Source: Alphaproteobacteria bacterium (lineage in GTDB: Bacteria > Pseudomonadota > Alphaproteobacteria > Rhizobiales > Amorphaceae). Taken from it: a stretch of 36,980 nt of DNA. The stretch spans positions 1-36,980 of the forward strand of contig JAUIJH010000036.1 of the NCBI GenBank assembly GCA_030431335.1. Reading direction: 5' to 3'. The notes beneath the pieces were generated by a model. The model was given only the letters and a program-made list of their open reading frames with translations. It was not told the DNA's origin and made no database searches. Both the position numbers and the translations under genes were made by a program. Below are positions 7,177 through 14,967 of this stretch, piece after piece (position 1 is the first letter of the stretch; each line of letters begins with the position of its first letter).

Positions 7177-10137
7177 ATGCCGACGACCCCCAATTCAGCT
7201 CTTCCAAACGTCTCCGGTTCTGTGGAAGCAGCGTTCGTTCCTGCCGTGTTTCTCTCGCAGATCCACACGTTTTCGATCGATGACATTCTCGGGACGTATG
7301 ACGGGCAGACTTATGCCGAGAATCCGGACCTTATCGACACCACGGGCGAGTCCGAAACGGCCCCCTATGTCGACAAGGACGGCACGGTTCTCTACCCCGT
7401 CGATTCGGAATTCGGCTTCCTCGTGACCGACTTCATCGGCGCGGAGGACAAGTCGCTCGATGGCGACTACGGCGAGGGGTTCGCCGGCAACATCTACGAC
7501 GACGAGGAGAATGTCGTCGGCCTCGCCCTGCGCGACGCGCCGACGGACGTCTTCAAGTCCGGCGCGCCGCTGGGAACGTGGGCGCTGGGGCTCGGCGGGG
7601 CGACCGTCAAAGCCTCCACCGAGCACTACAACGTCATGGCGCACATCCTGTCCGACCAGGAATACCCTGGCGATCCGGACGCGCTTGCCCCGCTCGACGA
7701 CGATTTGAAACTCCTCGACCTGCGCCCCACCGGCGTCGACGGCGCGTTCGAGCCCGGCGCCAAGCACGAGCTCTACGTCGCCGAGCTCGTCGCCGCGCTG
7801 GAGACGGCCATCGCCAACAACGTCGTCGGGACCAACCCGCAGACCTACTCCGACCTCGACTTCGACCACGACGGCGTCAACGACACCTACACCACCCTCA
7901 GCGTCGAGACGCAGTACGACCCGGACGGCGACGGCACGGCCGAAACCATCATGGTCGGCGGCGTCGACCTCGACGCGGACGGCGAGGCCGACATCGTCGA
8001 CTCCTGGTTGAACGGCTACGGCACGGCCGACATCACCGACGTTCTCGACCCCAACGAGAGTTCCGTGACCTACGACATCGCCTACGGCGACGACTATTCG
8101 GTGACCCTGAAGGACGACGGCAAGCTCCTCTTCCGCTGGGGCACCGCCGTCAAGCGGCCGAACGATCTGCGCCTCGACGTGCCGCTCGACCTGCCGCAGG
8201 AGTGGACGCGTGACGACAACAACAACGGCATCGCCGACTCGATCGAGGACGGCGAGAGCGGCTTCGTCGTCACGCGCGCCGAGCTCGTCATCACCCACGA
8301 CATCACCAACAACCCCAACGACCAGGTGCGCCCGGAGGACTACGAGAACGAGGCCGCCATCGGCCGCCTGCCGTCCTACTACGTGATCGAGGATCCCGAC
8401 GACGCGTCCAACACGCTCTGGGTCTCGGTGCGCGACAGCTACGACGGCGAGGGCGTCCCCCTGCCGAGCTACCTGAAGCTCGACGCGAACGGCGAGGTTG
8501 ACATGGCCGCCGGGGGCACGGCCGTCTACGACCCCGACGGCACCCTCGTCGGCTACCGCAACGAGGACGAGAGCGGCTTCGTCGGCACCGTCTATCGGGA
8601 CATGTCGCTGGTGGCGCTGGTGGAGGCGGCGGGGCTCGACGCGGTTTCGGAAGACCTGGCCGACGGCTTCACCAACGAGTACTTCACCACCGTCGACCGC
8701 GAACCCTTCGAGTGGTCCTACGACGTCTACGCCGACGACCCCTACAAGGAGGTCTACAGGAGCTTCCGCGACCCCGAGGCGGCGGCCGACGAGGGCTTCA
8801 CCGAGGACCAGCTGGAGTCCGGCCCGCGCTGGCGGCTGACGCCGAACAAGTTCGGCCAGGACCTGCCCGGGCTCGAGGTGCCGCTGACGGAGAACACGCC
8901 GCCGCCCTATCAGCGCGACAACATCAAGTATGAGACGGGCGAGTACACGACGACCACGCTCAACCTGCTCGACTGGGACGGCGAATCGCCGCTTGCCAAC
9001 AGCCAGGGCTGGATGCTGGTCGACCCGGCCCGCCTCGACGAAAACGCCGACGGCGTGATCGACGACGGCTGGAGCGCGGTGAACGGCACGCTCGGCGCGG
9101 GCGACGCGATGCCCACCGATCCGATCTACTCGGCCATCACCCCGAACGGGCAGATGCTGCGGCCCGACACCTTCGACACGGCGATCTACCTGAAGGGCGA
9201 CCGGCAGGACAGCGCCAACATCTACGACATGCAGCTCATCATCGAGTACGAGACCGATGCGCCGCAGGCTGGCGTCATCGGCGCGGTCCAGCGCATCGAC
9301 GCCCTGACGCACGAAGCGCAGACGGTGTCATTCGAGGGCGGTGCGAGCTTCCTCAACCCGGTCGTCTTCGCCACCCCCACCTCGCTCAACGGCACCCAGG
9401 AGGTCACCACCGAGTTCTCCAGCATCACCTCGACCGGGGCGACGCTCTACCTCGAGGAGCCCGACTACCGCGACGGCCTCCACGCCGCCGAGACGGTGAC
9501 GCTGCTCACGCTGGAGGAAGGTGTCTGGGAGCTGGATGACGGCAGCCTCCTCCAGGTCGGCACGGCCGACTTCGAGCTCGGAGCGACCAACGAGTTCCAC
9601 AGCGTGACCTTCGAGCAGGCGTTCGAGGAGGCCCCCGTCATCATCCTCCAGGTGCAGACCGACAACGGCGCGGACTGGGAGATCGTGCGGGCCGACGACG
9701 TCACGACCACGGGTTTCCAGTTCGCCATCCAGGAGCAGGAGGACAAGACCATCGGCGGGCGCCACGCCGCCGAGGTGGTCGGCTGGGCCGCGCTGGACGT
9801 GGCCGGCGAGGACGACGTGTTCGACTGGGGCGGGATCGGCGTGGAGGCGATAGACACCGGCAAGACGGTGAACCATTTGCCGAGCTCCCACACCCTCGAC
9901 GCCGAGGTCGGCACCGATCCGCTGATCTCCGCCGTCCTGGCCAGCACCTACGGCATCGACCCGGCGGCGCTCCGCCTCGCCGACCTGAGCGACGACGGCG
10001 TCAACGCCACCGCCCAGTTCATCGCCCAGGAGGACCGCTCGCTCGACGCCGAGAGGGCCCACGCCACCGAGATCGTCACCGGCCTCGCCTTCGAGGAAGC
10101 CGGCCTGCTGACCGGCACGGAGCTGTTCGTCGTCTGA
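7177..10137 (+). CDS. Large acidic calcium-loop protein with three lectin-like C-terminal repeats, probably secreted
   Basis: A 986-residue, strongly acidic protein. ATG 7177 is chosen because AGGA lies 9 nt upstream; a GTG at 7093 is also in frame. There is no N-terminal signal peptide. At least five DxDxDG-type calcium loops are visible: near residues 228 (DFDHDGVND), 248 (DPDGDGTAE), 265 (DLDADGEAD), 346 (DDNNNGIAD) and 621 (DENADGVID). From about residue 704 to the end, three divergent copies of a roughly 95-residue unit repeat. Each ends in an acidic Q/LEE or QEQ/QED segment followed by HA[A/T]E and a hydrophobic strand (His at 769, 863 and 962). The pattern resembles H-type-lectin-like beta-sandwich repeats in secreted marine-bacterial proteins, but I cannot confirm a family. 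Lack of a signal peptide, acidity, the LFVV end and an RTX neighbour suggest type I secretion (inference). The middle (about 360-620) is unrecognised. Confidence 0.75.
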   Translation: MPTTPNSALPNVSGSVEAAFVPAVFLSQIHTFSIDDILGTYDGQTYAENPDLIDTTGESETAPYVDKDGTVLYPVDSEFGFLVTDFIGAEDKSLDGDYGEGFAGNIYDDEENVVGLALRDAPTDVFKSGAPLGTWALGLGGATVKASTEHYNVMAHILSDQEYPGDPDALAPLDDDLKLLDLRPTGVDGAFEPGAKHELYVAELVAALETAIANNVVGTNPQTYSDLDFDHDGVNDTYTTLSVETQYDPDGDGTAETIMVGGVDLDADGEADIVDSWLNGYGTADITDVLDPNESSVTYDIAYGDDYSVTLKDDGKLLFRWGTAVKRPNDLRLDVPLDLPQEWTRDDNNNGIADSIEDGESGFVVTRAELVITHDITNNPNDQVRPEDYENEAAIGRLPSYYVIEDPDDASNTLWVSVRDSYDGEGVPLPSYLKLDANGEVDMAAGGTAVYDPDGTLVGYRNEDESGFVGTVYRDMSLVALVEAAGLDAVSEDLADGFTNEYFTTVDREPFEWSYDVYADDPYKEVYRSFRDPEAAADEGFTEDQLESGPRWRLTPNKFGQDLPGLEVPLTENTPPPYQRDNIKYETGEYTTTTLNLLDWDGESPLANSQGWMLVDPARLDENADGVIDDGWSAVNGTLGAGDAMPTDPIYSAITPNGQMLRPDTFDTAIYLKGDRQDSANIYDMQLIIEYETDAPQAGVIGAVQRIDALTHEAQTVSFEGGASFLNPVVFATPTSLNGTQEVTTEFSSITSTGATLYLEEPDYRDGLHAAETVTLLTLEEGVWELDDGSLLQVGTADFELGATNEFHSVTFEQAFEEAPVIILQVQTDNGADWEIVRADDVTTTGFQFAIQEQEDKTIGGRHAAEVVGWAALDVAGEDDVFDWGGIGVEAIDTGKTVNHLPSSHTLDAEVGTDPLISAVLASTYGIDPAALRLADLSDDGVNATAQFIAQEDRSLDAERAHATEIVTGLAFEEAGLLTGTELFVV

Positions 10138-10147
10138 CGCACCGCGC

Positions 10148-10174
10148 CCCCAGCCGGCGCAACGCCGGCTGGGG
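10148..10174 (+). terminator. Strong hairpin after the calcium-loop/lectin-like gene
   Basis: A perfect 12-bp stem (CCCCAGCCGGCG paired with CGCCGGCTGGGG) closes a CAA loop, starting 10 nt after the stop codon. The tail is CTCCTTTC rather than a clean T run, so termination is likely but imperfect. Confidence 0.75.
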
Positions 10175-10474
10175 CTCCTTCGGGCGCCCCCGGCGCCGCG
10201 GGCTTTCGAACGCAGAGCGAACTCACCGCCAAATGGAAGTTCGGGTAACGTCTGCGCTTCCCACCCTGTGGGTCTCGACACCAGCAACACGGAAGCTTTG
10301 GCCCGCCATGGCGCCACGCTCGCCGCCAGCGTCGGTCAAAGGATTGCGCCCCACTCGCCCCCCTGAATCGGGGGAGACGTCTGAAGGTCTCTCCCTCGCC
10401 AATCTTTGAGATCGATCCCTTGATAATTTCCTTCAAGATCTATCCCGACAATAGGAAACGTCGGGGACTTTCAA
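10175..10474. other. Convergent intergenic region with short hairpins
   Basis: No gene is seen in these 300 bp between two convergent genes. CCCCC-TGAAT-CGGGGG (about 10359-10374) and GGGAGAC with GTCTCTCCC (about 10372-10397) are short inverted repeats that may help end transcripts from either side. Base composition moves from GC-rich to AT-rich towards the RTX gene. Confidence 0.4.
10444..10465 (-). terminator. Possible terminator of the RTX gene
   Basis: CCCGAC and GTCGGG pair across a 10-nt loop, about 10 nt beyond the stop of the minus-strand RTX gene. The stem is only 6-7 bp and has no clear T run, so this is weak. Confidence 0.3.
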
Positions 10475-11383
10475 TCATAGAATGACATCGAACTCAGTCA
10501 ACTCATATGTATCCACAAGCTGGATCACGTCATCTCCAGGCAAATAAATATAAAGTATTCCATGATATGCATCAAACCTATCATAATACATATCGATTTC
10601 AGAGAAATCTGAAAATCCATAACCACTTAAATCAAGAAAATCTTCTCTCTCCATATCATATTTATATAGATCAGAGTCCCACCAACTATATCGATCTCTG
10701 GCTTCCGAGAAGTTGTCCATAATATCACGAAAACCTACGATAGTTTCGACATCGATCCCATCGTGAGGCGAGACTACAAACCGATCACTCTTCCCGCTTC
10801 CTTCAAGATAATCGCTGCCCGCTCCACCGTCCAAAACGCCGAATCCCCTCCCGCCGATCAGACGGTCATCACCGGAGCCCCCGATCAGATACTCTCTGCC
10901 GTAAGCGTCATCCGGCAAATACTCCTTTTGCGCGACCAAGGTGTCATCTCCGAGTCCGCCATAAATCGTATCAAGTCCTTTGCCACCTACGATCCGGTCA
11001 TCACCCTTGCCGCCAAACAGAGAGTCATCTCCGTCCCCACCCCGGACGATGTCTTCACCAACTCCACCCCGCGCAGTGTCATCTCCAGCCCCGGCAGCAA
11101 TAAAGTCATCGCCTAGGCCTCCACTGATTCGATCACTCCCGTTCCAGCCGAAAATCTCATCGTCACCGGCCCAGCCTTTCAGAATGTCATTTCCGCCTCC
11201 GCCGAAGATGGAATCATTCCCATCATGGCCGATGATCCGATCTGCGCCGCCGCTTCCAAATAGCTCGTCGTCACCGCCATAACCCAGGATGGTGTCGTGT
11301 CGGCCCCGCCCAAGGATCCTGTCGCTGCCCTCAGTGCCTTTCAGGAAATCCGGCCCCTGAGTTCCCAATATCTCTTCCAACAT
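10475..11383 (-). CDS. RTX calcium-binding protein (hemolysin-type repeats), type I secreted
   Basis: A 302-residue protein. ATG 11383 is preferred over ATG 11416 because GGAGGAGG ends 3 nt before it. Residues 7-150 are 16 uninterrupted nonapeptides of the GGxGxDxUx type, and four more follow at about 168-203, so most of the protein is a calcium-bound parallel beta-roll. There is no N-terminal signal peptide. The last roughly 100 residues are aromatic and acidic with a hydrophobic end (TEFDVIL), as in type I secretion signals. No catalytic domain (protease, lipase, pore-forming) is present, so it may be a structural or adhesive surface protein. The 3' third of the gene is clearly AT-rich compared with neighbours, a sign of transfer. 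No type I transporter genes are in the window. Confidence 0.9.
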   Translation of the reverse strand: MLEEILGTQGPDFLKGTEGSDRILGRGRHDTILGYGGDDELFGSGGADRIIGHDGNDSIFGGGGNDILKGWAGDDEIFGWNGSDRISGGLGDDFIAAGAGDDTARGGVGEDIVRGGDGDDSLFGGKGDDRIVGGKGLDTIYGGLGDDTLVAQKEYLPDDAYGREYLIGGSGDDRLIGGRGFGVLDGGAGSDYLEGSGKSDRFVVSPHDGIDVETIVGFRDIMDNFSEARDRYSWWDSDLYKYDMEREDFLDLSGYGFSDFSEIDMYYDRFDAYHGILYIYLPGDDVIQLVDTYELTEFDVIL

Positions 11384-11475
11384 CGCCTCCTCCAAGAAGA
11401 TCCGACCTTCATCCAAAATCAGCCGGACCTATGATGGCCTTAATGGGAGACCACCCCAATCTGGCTTGTACGACA

Positions 11476-11826
11476 TCATTCAGGCACTCCAAAAAGCCTA
11501 ATGGAAATGCGCTGCCGCATCGGGATCACGGCGTAAAATTGTCTACGAGGCCGTTGGCGGTCTGCAAGGCGCGGGCGATGACGGAGGGGTCGACTTTGCG
11601 ACTGGGAGCGATTTCGCCTCGTCCCGGCGGGCACGGGCGCCTGCCTGAGGACCGCCGGATAAGCGCCAAGCGCCAGGAGCTTCTGCTTTCCGCCAAAGCG
11701 GTACGCCATCCACCAAAGCTTCGAACGGATCGGCGATACCAACAAGCGAAGACCGCCCCCGTCGCTGTGTTTGGACGGCCGCGCTGCCGGCTTCAACTCC
11801 CTGATCTGCCAATCCGATAGCGGCAT
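11476..11826 (-). pseudogene. Tyrosine-recombinase (integrase) remnant, N-terminal arm-binding domain only
   Basis: From ATG 11826 the frame reads MPLSDWQIRELKPA, SDGGGLRLLV, KLWWMAYRFGGKQKLLALG and AYPAV, the Arm-DNA-binding (DUF4102) start of P4-type integrases. It then loses the pattern. The expected continuation appears in the other two frames: ARARRDEAKSL in one, then KVDPSVIARALQTANGL in another, so at least two indels have occurred. The core-binding and catalytic domains (the R..H-R-H..Y residues) are absent. It sits 186 bp beyond the 3' end of tRNA-Leu and reads away from it, the usual position of an integrase in an element inserted in a tRNA gene. It is a dead remnant, not an active recombinase. 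Confidence 0.85.
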
Positions 11827-11914
11827 CGCCGGTTCCGTTTGTTGGGATCGGATCGCCCCGCAGCGCGCGGGCCGCTGCGGACACCAACAAATCTACCAAC
11901 ATACGCGCTGGATA

Positions 11915-11941
11915 CCGACAACCCATGCCGGACATTGTCGG
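11915..11941. repeat. Inverted repeat between tRNA-Leu and integrase remnant
   Basis: CCGACA and TGTCGG flank a 15-nt centre. On the minus strand this region also holds a near direct repeat, TGTCCGACA then TGTCCGGCA. It could be the tRNA transcript terminator or arm-type sites of the former integrase. Both readings are inference. Confidence 0.35.
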
Positions 11942-12012
11942 ACAGGAGCTTTGCTTTTCGCAGCGTTTCCGCCGCCATTTAGGCAGGATGGCACCGTCTC
12001 GGACGGCGCAGG

Positions 12013-12097
12013 TGGTGCCCAGGAGAGGACTCGAACCTCCACGGGTTGCCCCACACGGACCTGAACCGTGCGCGTCTACCAGTTCCGCCACCTGGGC
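12013..12097 (-). tRNA. tRNA-Leu (anticodon CAG)
   Basis: On the minus strand the acceptor stem GCCCAGG (12097-12091) pairs with CCTGGGC (12023-12017). It is followed by discriminator A and an encoded CCA (12015-12013). The D arm begins GTGGCGGAACTGGTAGACGC, the anticodon loop reads TTCAGGT with CAG as anticodon, and the long variable arm typical of class II tRNAs precedes the T arm GAGGTTCGAGTCCTC. All parts are intact, so any insertion at its 3' end restored the gene. Confidence 0.97.
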
Positions 12098-12253
12098 TCT
12101 CAGGTCGGAAGCCGCTGGCTAATGGACCCGATGCGTGAAGTCAACGCCTTCCTTGCACGAAGCCCGTGAGAATCGCCGCATCGGACGCTCGAACCGTTGC
12201 CCTGAAGCGCGACACGCCCTAACCATCCTCGCAGATAGCGAGGGAAAGAGGCC

Positions 12254-13225
12254 ATGGACAACGTCGCCGGAAAGCTAGTCACGATCTTCGGTGGATCCGG
12301 CTTTATCGGACGATACCTCGTGCGCCAGCTCGCCAAGCAAGGCTGGCGCGTGCGCGTGGCCGTGCGCCGGCCCGACGTGGTGGGCTACCTGCAGCCCATG
12401 GGCAATGTCGGCCAGATCAAGCCCATCTTCGCCAACGTGCGCAGCGCCGACAGCGTGCGCGCGGCCGTCGCCAACGCCGATGCCGTGGTCAACCTCGTCG
12501 GCATCCTCGCCGAGCGCGGCAAGCAATCCTTCGATGCCGTGCAGGCCGAAGGGGCCCAGAACATCGCCGATGCGGTGCGCCAGGCCGGCATTGCCCGCTT
12601 CGTCCACATGTCCGCCATCGGCGCCCACGAGGCGAGCCCCTCCCGCTACGCCCAGTCCAAGGCCAAGGGCGAGGCGGCCGCGCTCGGCGCGGTGGACAGC
12701 GCCGTGGTGCTGCGCCCCTCCCTCGTGTTCGGCCCGGAAGACCAGCTCTTCAACCGCTTCGCCACCATGGCCAAGTTTTCCCCGTTCCTGCCCGTGGTGG
12801 GGGCCGAAACGCGCTTCCAGCCGGTCTATGTGGGCGATGTGGCCGCCTTCGCCGCCGCCGCCGTCAACGGCGAGGTGGCGGGCGGGCGCGTCTACGAGCT
12901 CGGCGGGCCCGATATCGTGACCTTCCGCGCCCTCCTCGAGATCATGCTGAGCTACACCCGGCAAAAGCGGGTCATCGTGCCGCTGTCGTTCGGCACCGCG
13001 GCCATGCAGGCCAAGGTGCTGTCGTTCCTGCCCAAGCCGCCGATCACGGAAGACCAGGTGGAACTCCTGAAGTCGGACAATCTCGTCAGCGAGGCGGCCA
13101 TCGCCGAGGGGCGGACGCTGGCAGCGGCGGGCATCACGCCCCACTCGATGGCCTCGGTGCTGCCGACCTATCTGTGGATCTATCGCCGCCACGGCCAGTT
13201 CGCCGAGCCCGGCAGCGCCGCCTGA
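12254..13225 (+). CDS. Complex I NDUFA9-like NAD(P)-binding protein (atypical SDR)
   Basis: A 323-residue protein. ATG 12254 follows GAGG closely. The N-terminus has the SDR nucleotide-binding motif VTIFGGSGFIGRYLVRQL, followed by RPDVVGYLQPMGNVGQI, VNLVGIL, VHMSAIGA, SRYAQSKAKGE (degenerate YxxxK) and VLRPSLVFGPEDQ. This matches alphaproteobacterial homologues of the mitochondrial complex I accessory subunit NDUFA9, in which the dinucleotide serves structure rather than turnover. Physical association with bacterial complex I is family knowledge, not visible here. Genes of this type often lie near uppP, as here. It may be annotated simply as an NAD-dependent epimerase. Confidence 0.85.
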   Translation: MDNVAGKLVTIFGGSGFIGRYLVRQLAKQGWRVRVAVRRPDVVGYLQPMGNVGQIKPIFANVRSADSVRAAVANADAVVNLVGILAERGKQSFDAVQAEGAQNIADAVRQAGIARFVHMSAIGAHEASPSRYAQSKAKGEAAALGAVDSAVVLRPSLVFGPEDQLFNRFATMAKFSPFLPVVGAETRFQPVYVGDVAAFAAAAVNGEVAGGRVYELGGPDIVTFRALLEIMLSYTRQKRVIVPLSFGTAAMQAKVLSFLPKPPITEDQVELLKSDNLVSEAAIAEGRTLAAAGITPHSMASVLPTYLWIYRRHGQFAEPGSAA

Positions 13226-13313
13226 CGCGGCCAGGCGGGCGCCGCTGCCCGCCGCGCCCGCGCCGACCGAAGGCGGCCCGCGCCACCCTCGGCAGGACCG
13301 CGGGCGAACGCCC

Positions 13314-13691
13314 TCAGAGGATCTCGATCTTCACCTTGGCGACGCCCGCGTCGACCATGCCGATCGATGCGGCGGCCCCGCGCGACAGGTCGAGCGTGCG
13401 GTTGCCGTGGTAGGGACCGCGATCGTTGATGCGCACGGTGACCGAGCGGCCCGTCTGCGGGTTGGTCACCTTCAGCTTGGTGCCGAAGGGCAGCGAGCGA
13501 TGCGCCGCCGTCATCGCGTGCATGTTGAACCGCTCGCCGTTGGCGGTGGTGCGGCCGTGGAAGCGCTTGCCGTAGTACGACGCGACGGCCGTGCTGATCT
13601 TTCCGGCGGAAGCCTGGCTGACGAGGATGGGGGAGACCGCAAGCGGCAGGGCGAGCAAAGTCGCCGCGAGGAATTTCCTAGCGTTACGCAT
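13314..13691 (-). CDS. rlpA: RlpA-like septal ring lytic transglycosylase (DPBB domain)
   Basis: A 125-residue exported protein. ATG 13691 has AGGA 8 nt upstream, and a signal peptide runs to about residue 29 (VSQASA-GK). The mature part is a single double-psi beta-barrel domain with the RlpA signatures ASYYGKRFHGRTTANGERF, MTAAHRSLPFGTKLKVTN, VTVRINDRGPY and RTLDLSRGAA. The Asp in NDRGP and the His in TAAHRSLPFG are the conserved catalytic-type positions. RlpA family proteins cleave peptidoglycan glycan strands, mostly denuded ones at the septum. There is no SPOR domain and no lipobox Cys, so this is a short soluble form. It ends convergently with the NDUFA9-like gene. Confidence 0.88.
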   Translation of the reverse strand: MRNARKFLAATLLALPLAVSPILVSQASAGKISTAVASYYGKRFHGRTTANGERFNMHAMTAAHRSLPFGTKLKVTNPQTGRSVTVRINDRGPYHGNRTLDLSRGAAASIGMVDAGVAKVKIEIL

Positions 13692-13955
13692 TCAAGTTGT
13701 CCTGTTGTGGGAAGGGGCCGCATGCGCAAAGCGCCGCAACCCCCGGCCGGCAACTGGCACCGACGGGGGCGCTACTACCCCCTTGCGGGACCGCAATGGA
13801 ACCCTCGGGTGAAGAATTTGCTTAAAATTGCTTGGGTTCGGCGCCCTCCCCCGCCGCCGGACAAAGCAACTATGGGGCCGGATTTCCTCGCTTTTTTCCG
13901 GTTCCGCGCCTGCGACAATGCTGCACCGGCGCGCCGCCGCCCCCGCCGCGAGGGC

Positions 13956-14765
13956 TCAGCGCCCCCCGAAGTGCAGCAGCGCCAGCCCCAGCACACCCAC
14001 CGCGATCCGCCACCAGGCGAACGCCGCAAAGCCATGCCGCGACACGAAATCGAGCAGAAAGCGCACCACGAACACGCCGGCGATGAACGCCGCCACGAAG
14101 CCGATCGCCGTCAGCATCACGTCGTTGGCCGAGATCACGTTGCGGTTGGCGTAAAGGTCGTAGGCGAAGGCGCCGGTCATCGTCGGCATCGCCAGGAAGA
14201 ACGAGAACTCCGCCGCCGAGCGCTTGTCCGCGCCCAGAAGCAGCGCGCCGCCGATGGTCGCCCCCGAGCGCGACACGCCCGGCACCAGCGCCAGGCACTG
14301 GCACACCCCGATGGCCAGCGCGAGCCACAGGGGATAGGTCATCGCGTCGTGATAGCGCGGCGTCACGGTGCGCCGGTCGATCAGGAGCAGCGCCACGCCG
14401 CCCAGGATCAGCATGGTGCACACCAGGGTGGGCGTCTCGAACAGCACCGTCTTGATGAAATCGTGCAGCAGCACGCCCGCGAACGCGGCCGGCAGGAAAG
14501 CGATGAGGACGCCCGTCACAAAACGTCGCGCCGCCGGATCGCTGGGCAGCGCGAAGGCGATTCGCGTCAGCCGGCCGAAATAGACCGCCAGGATCGCGCA
14601 GATCGCGCCGAGCTGAATCAGCACCTCGAAGGTCTTGCCGGTGGATTTGAAGCCCATGAATTCGCCGAGCAGCAGCAGGTGCGCCGTCGAGGAGACGGGC
14701 ACGAATTCGGTCAGGCCCTCCACCACGCCAAGCACGAGTGCCTGTACGATCGTCTCGTTCTCCAT
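13956..14765 (-). CDS. uppP: Undecaprenyl-diphosphatase UppP (BacA)
   Basis: A 269-residue integral membrane protein of the usual family length. ATG 14765 has AGGGGA 6 nt upstream. The two active-site motifs are present: [20 protein letters not shown] near the N-terminus and [17 protein letters not shown] in the middle, with about eight hydrophobic helices. It dephosphorylates undecaprenyl pyrophosphate on the periplasmic side so the lipid carrier can be reused for peptidoglycan and surface polysaccharide. It is divergent from fzlA, and the 202-bp gap (14766-14967) should hold both promoters. The 264-bp gap downstream (13692-13955) carries the rlpA promoter region and no gene. Confidence 0.96.
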   Translation of the reverse strand: MENETIVQALVLGVVEGLTEFVPVSSTAHLLLLGEFMGFKSTGKTFEVLIQLGAICAILAVYFGRLTRIAFALPSDPAARRFVTGVLIAFLPAAFAGVLLHDFIKTVLFETPTLVCTMLILGGVALLLIDRRTVTPRYHDAMTYPLWLALAIGVCQCLALVPGVSRSGATIGGALLLGADKRSAAEFSFFLAMPTMTGAFAYDLYANRNVISANDVMLTAIGFVAAFIAGVFVVRFLLDFVSRHGFAAFAWWRIAVGVLGLALLHFGGR

Positions 14766-14967
14766 CCACTGTCCCCTTGCGCACGCGGCGCCCCGTTTGC
14801 AATCTGGCCGCGCACAGCGCTATACCGCGCGCGGTCCAGACGATGCCTTTGGCCTGTCGAAGTTAACCGCAACTTTCGCCGCCTTCAGGTAACGTGGGGG
14901 CGTCTATCGGGTTATATCGGCAACACTTTGGTGTGGGGGCTCGGCCCGCACGGCGCAGGCGAATGAG

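Noticed and set aside
7195..9312. 705-codon minus-strand ORF opposite the calcium-loop protein
   Set aside because: Val/Asp/Arg/Gly low-complexity composition is the antisense of GAC/GTC-rich codons; the plus-strand gene has a ribosome site, calcium loops and a terminator.
11543..12091. 182-codon minus-strand ORF overlapping the tRNA gene
   Set aside because: It begins inside tRNA-Leu; the only meaningful part is the shifted integrase fragment ARARRDEAKSL, which is described under the pseudogene.
13692..13955. Possible small gene between rlpA and uppP
   Set aside because: Frames here are short, overlap uppP on the opposite strand or are Pro/Arg-rich, and have no ribosome site; treated as promoter region.
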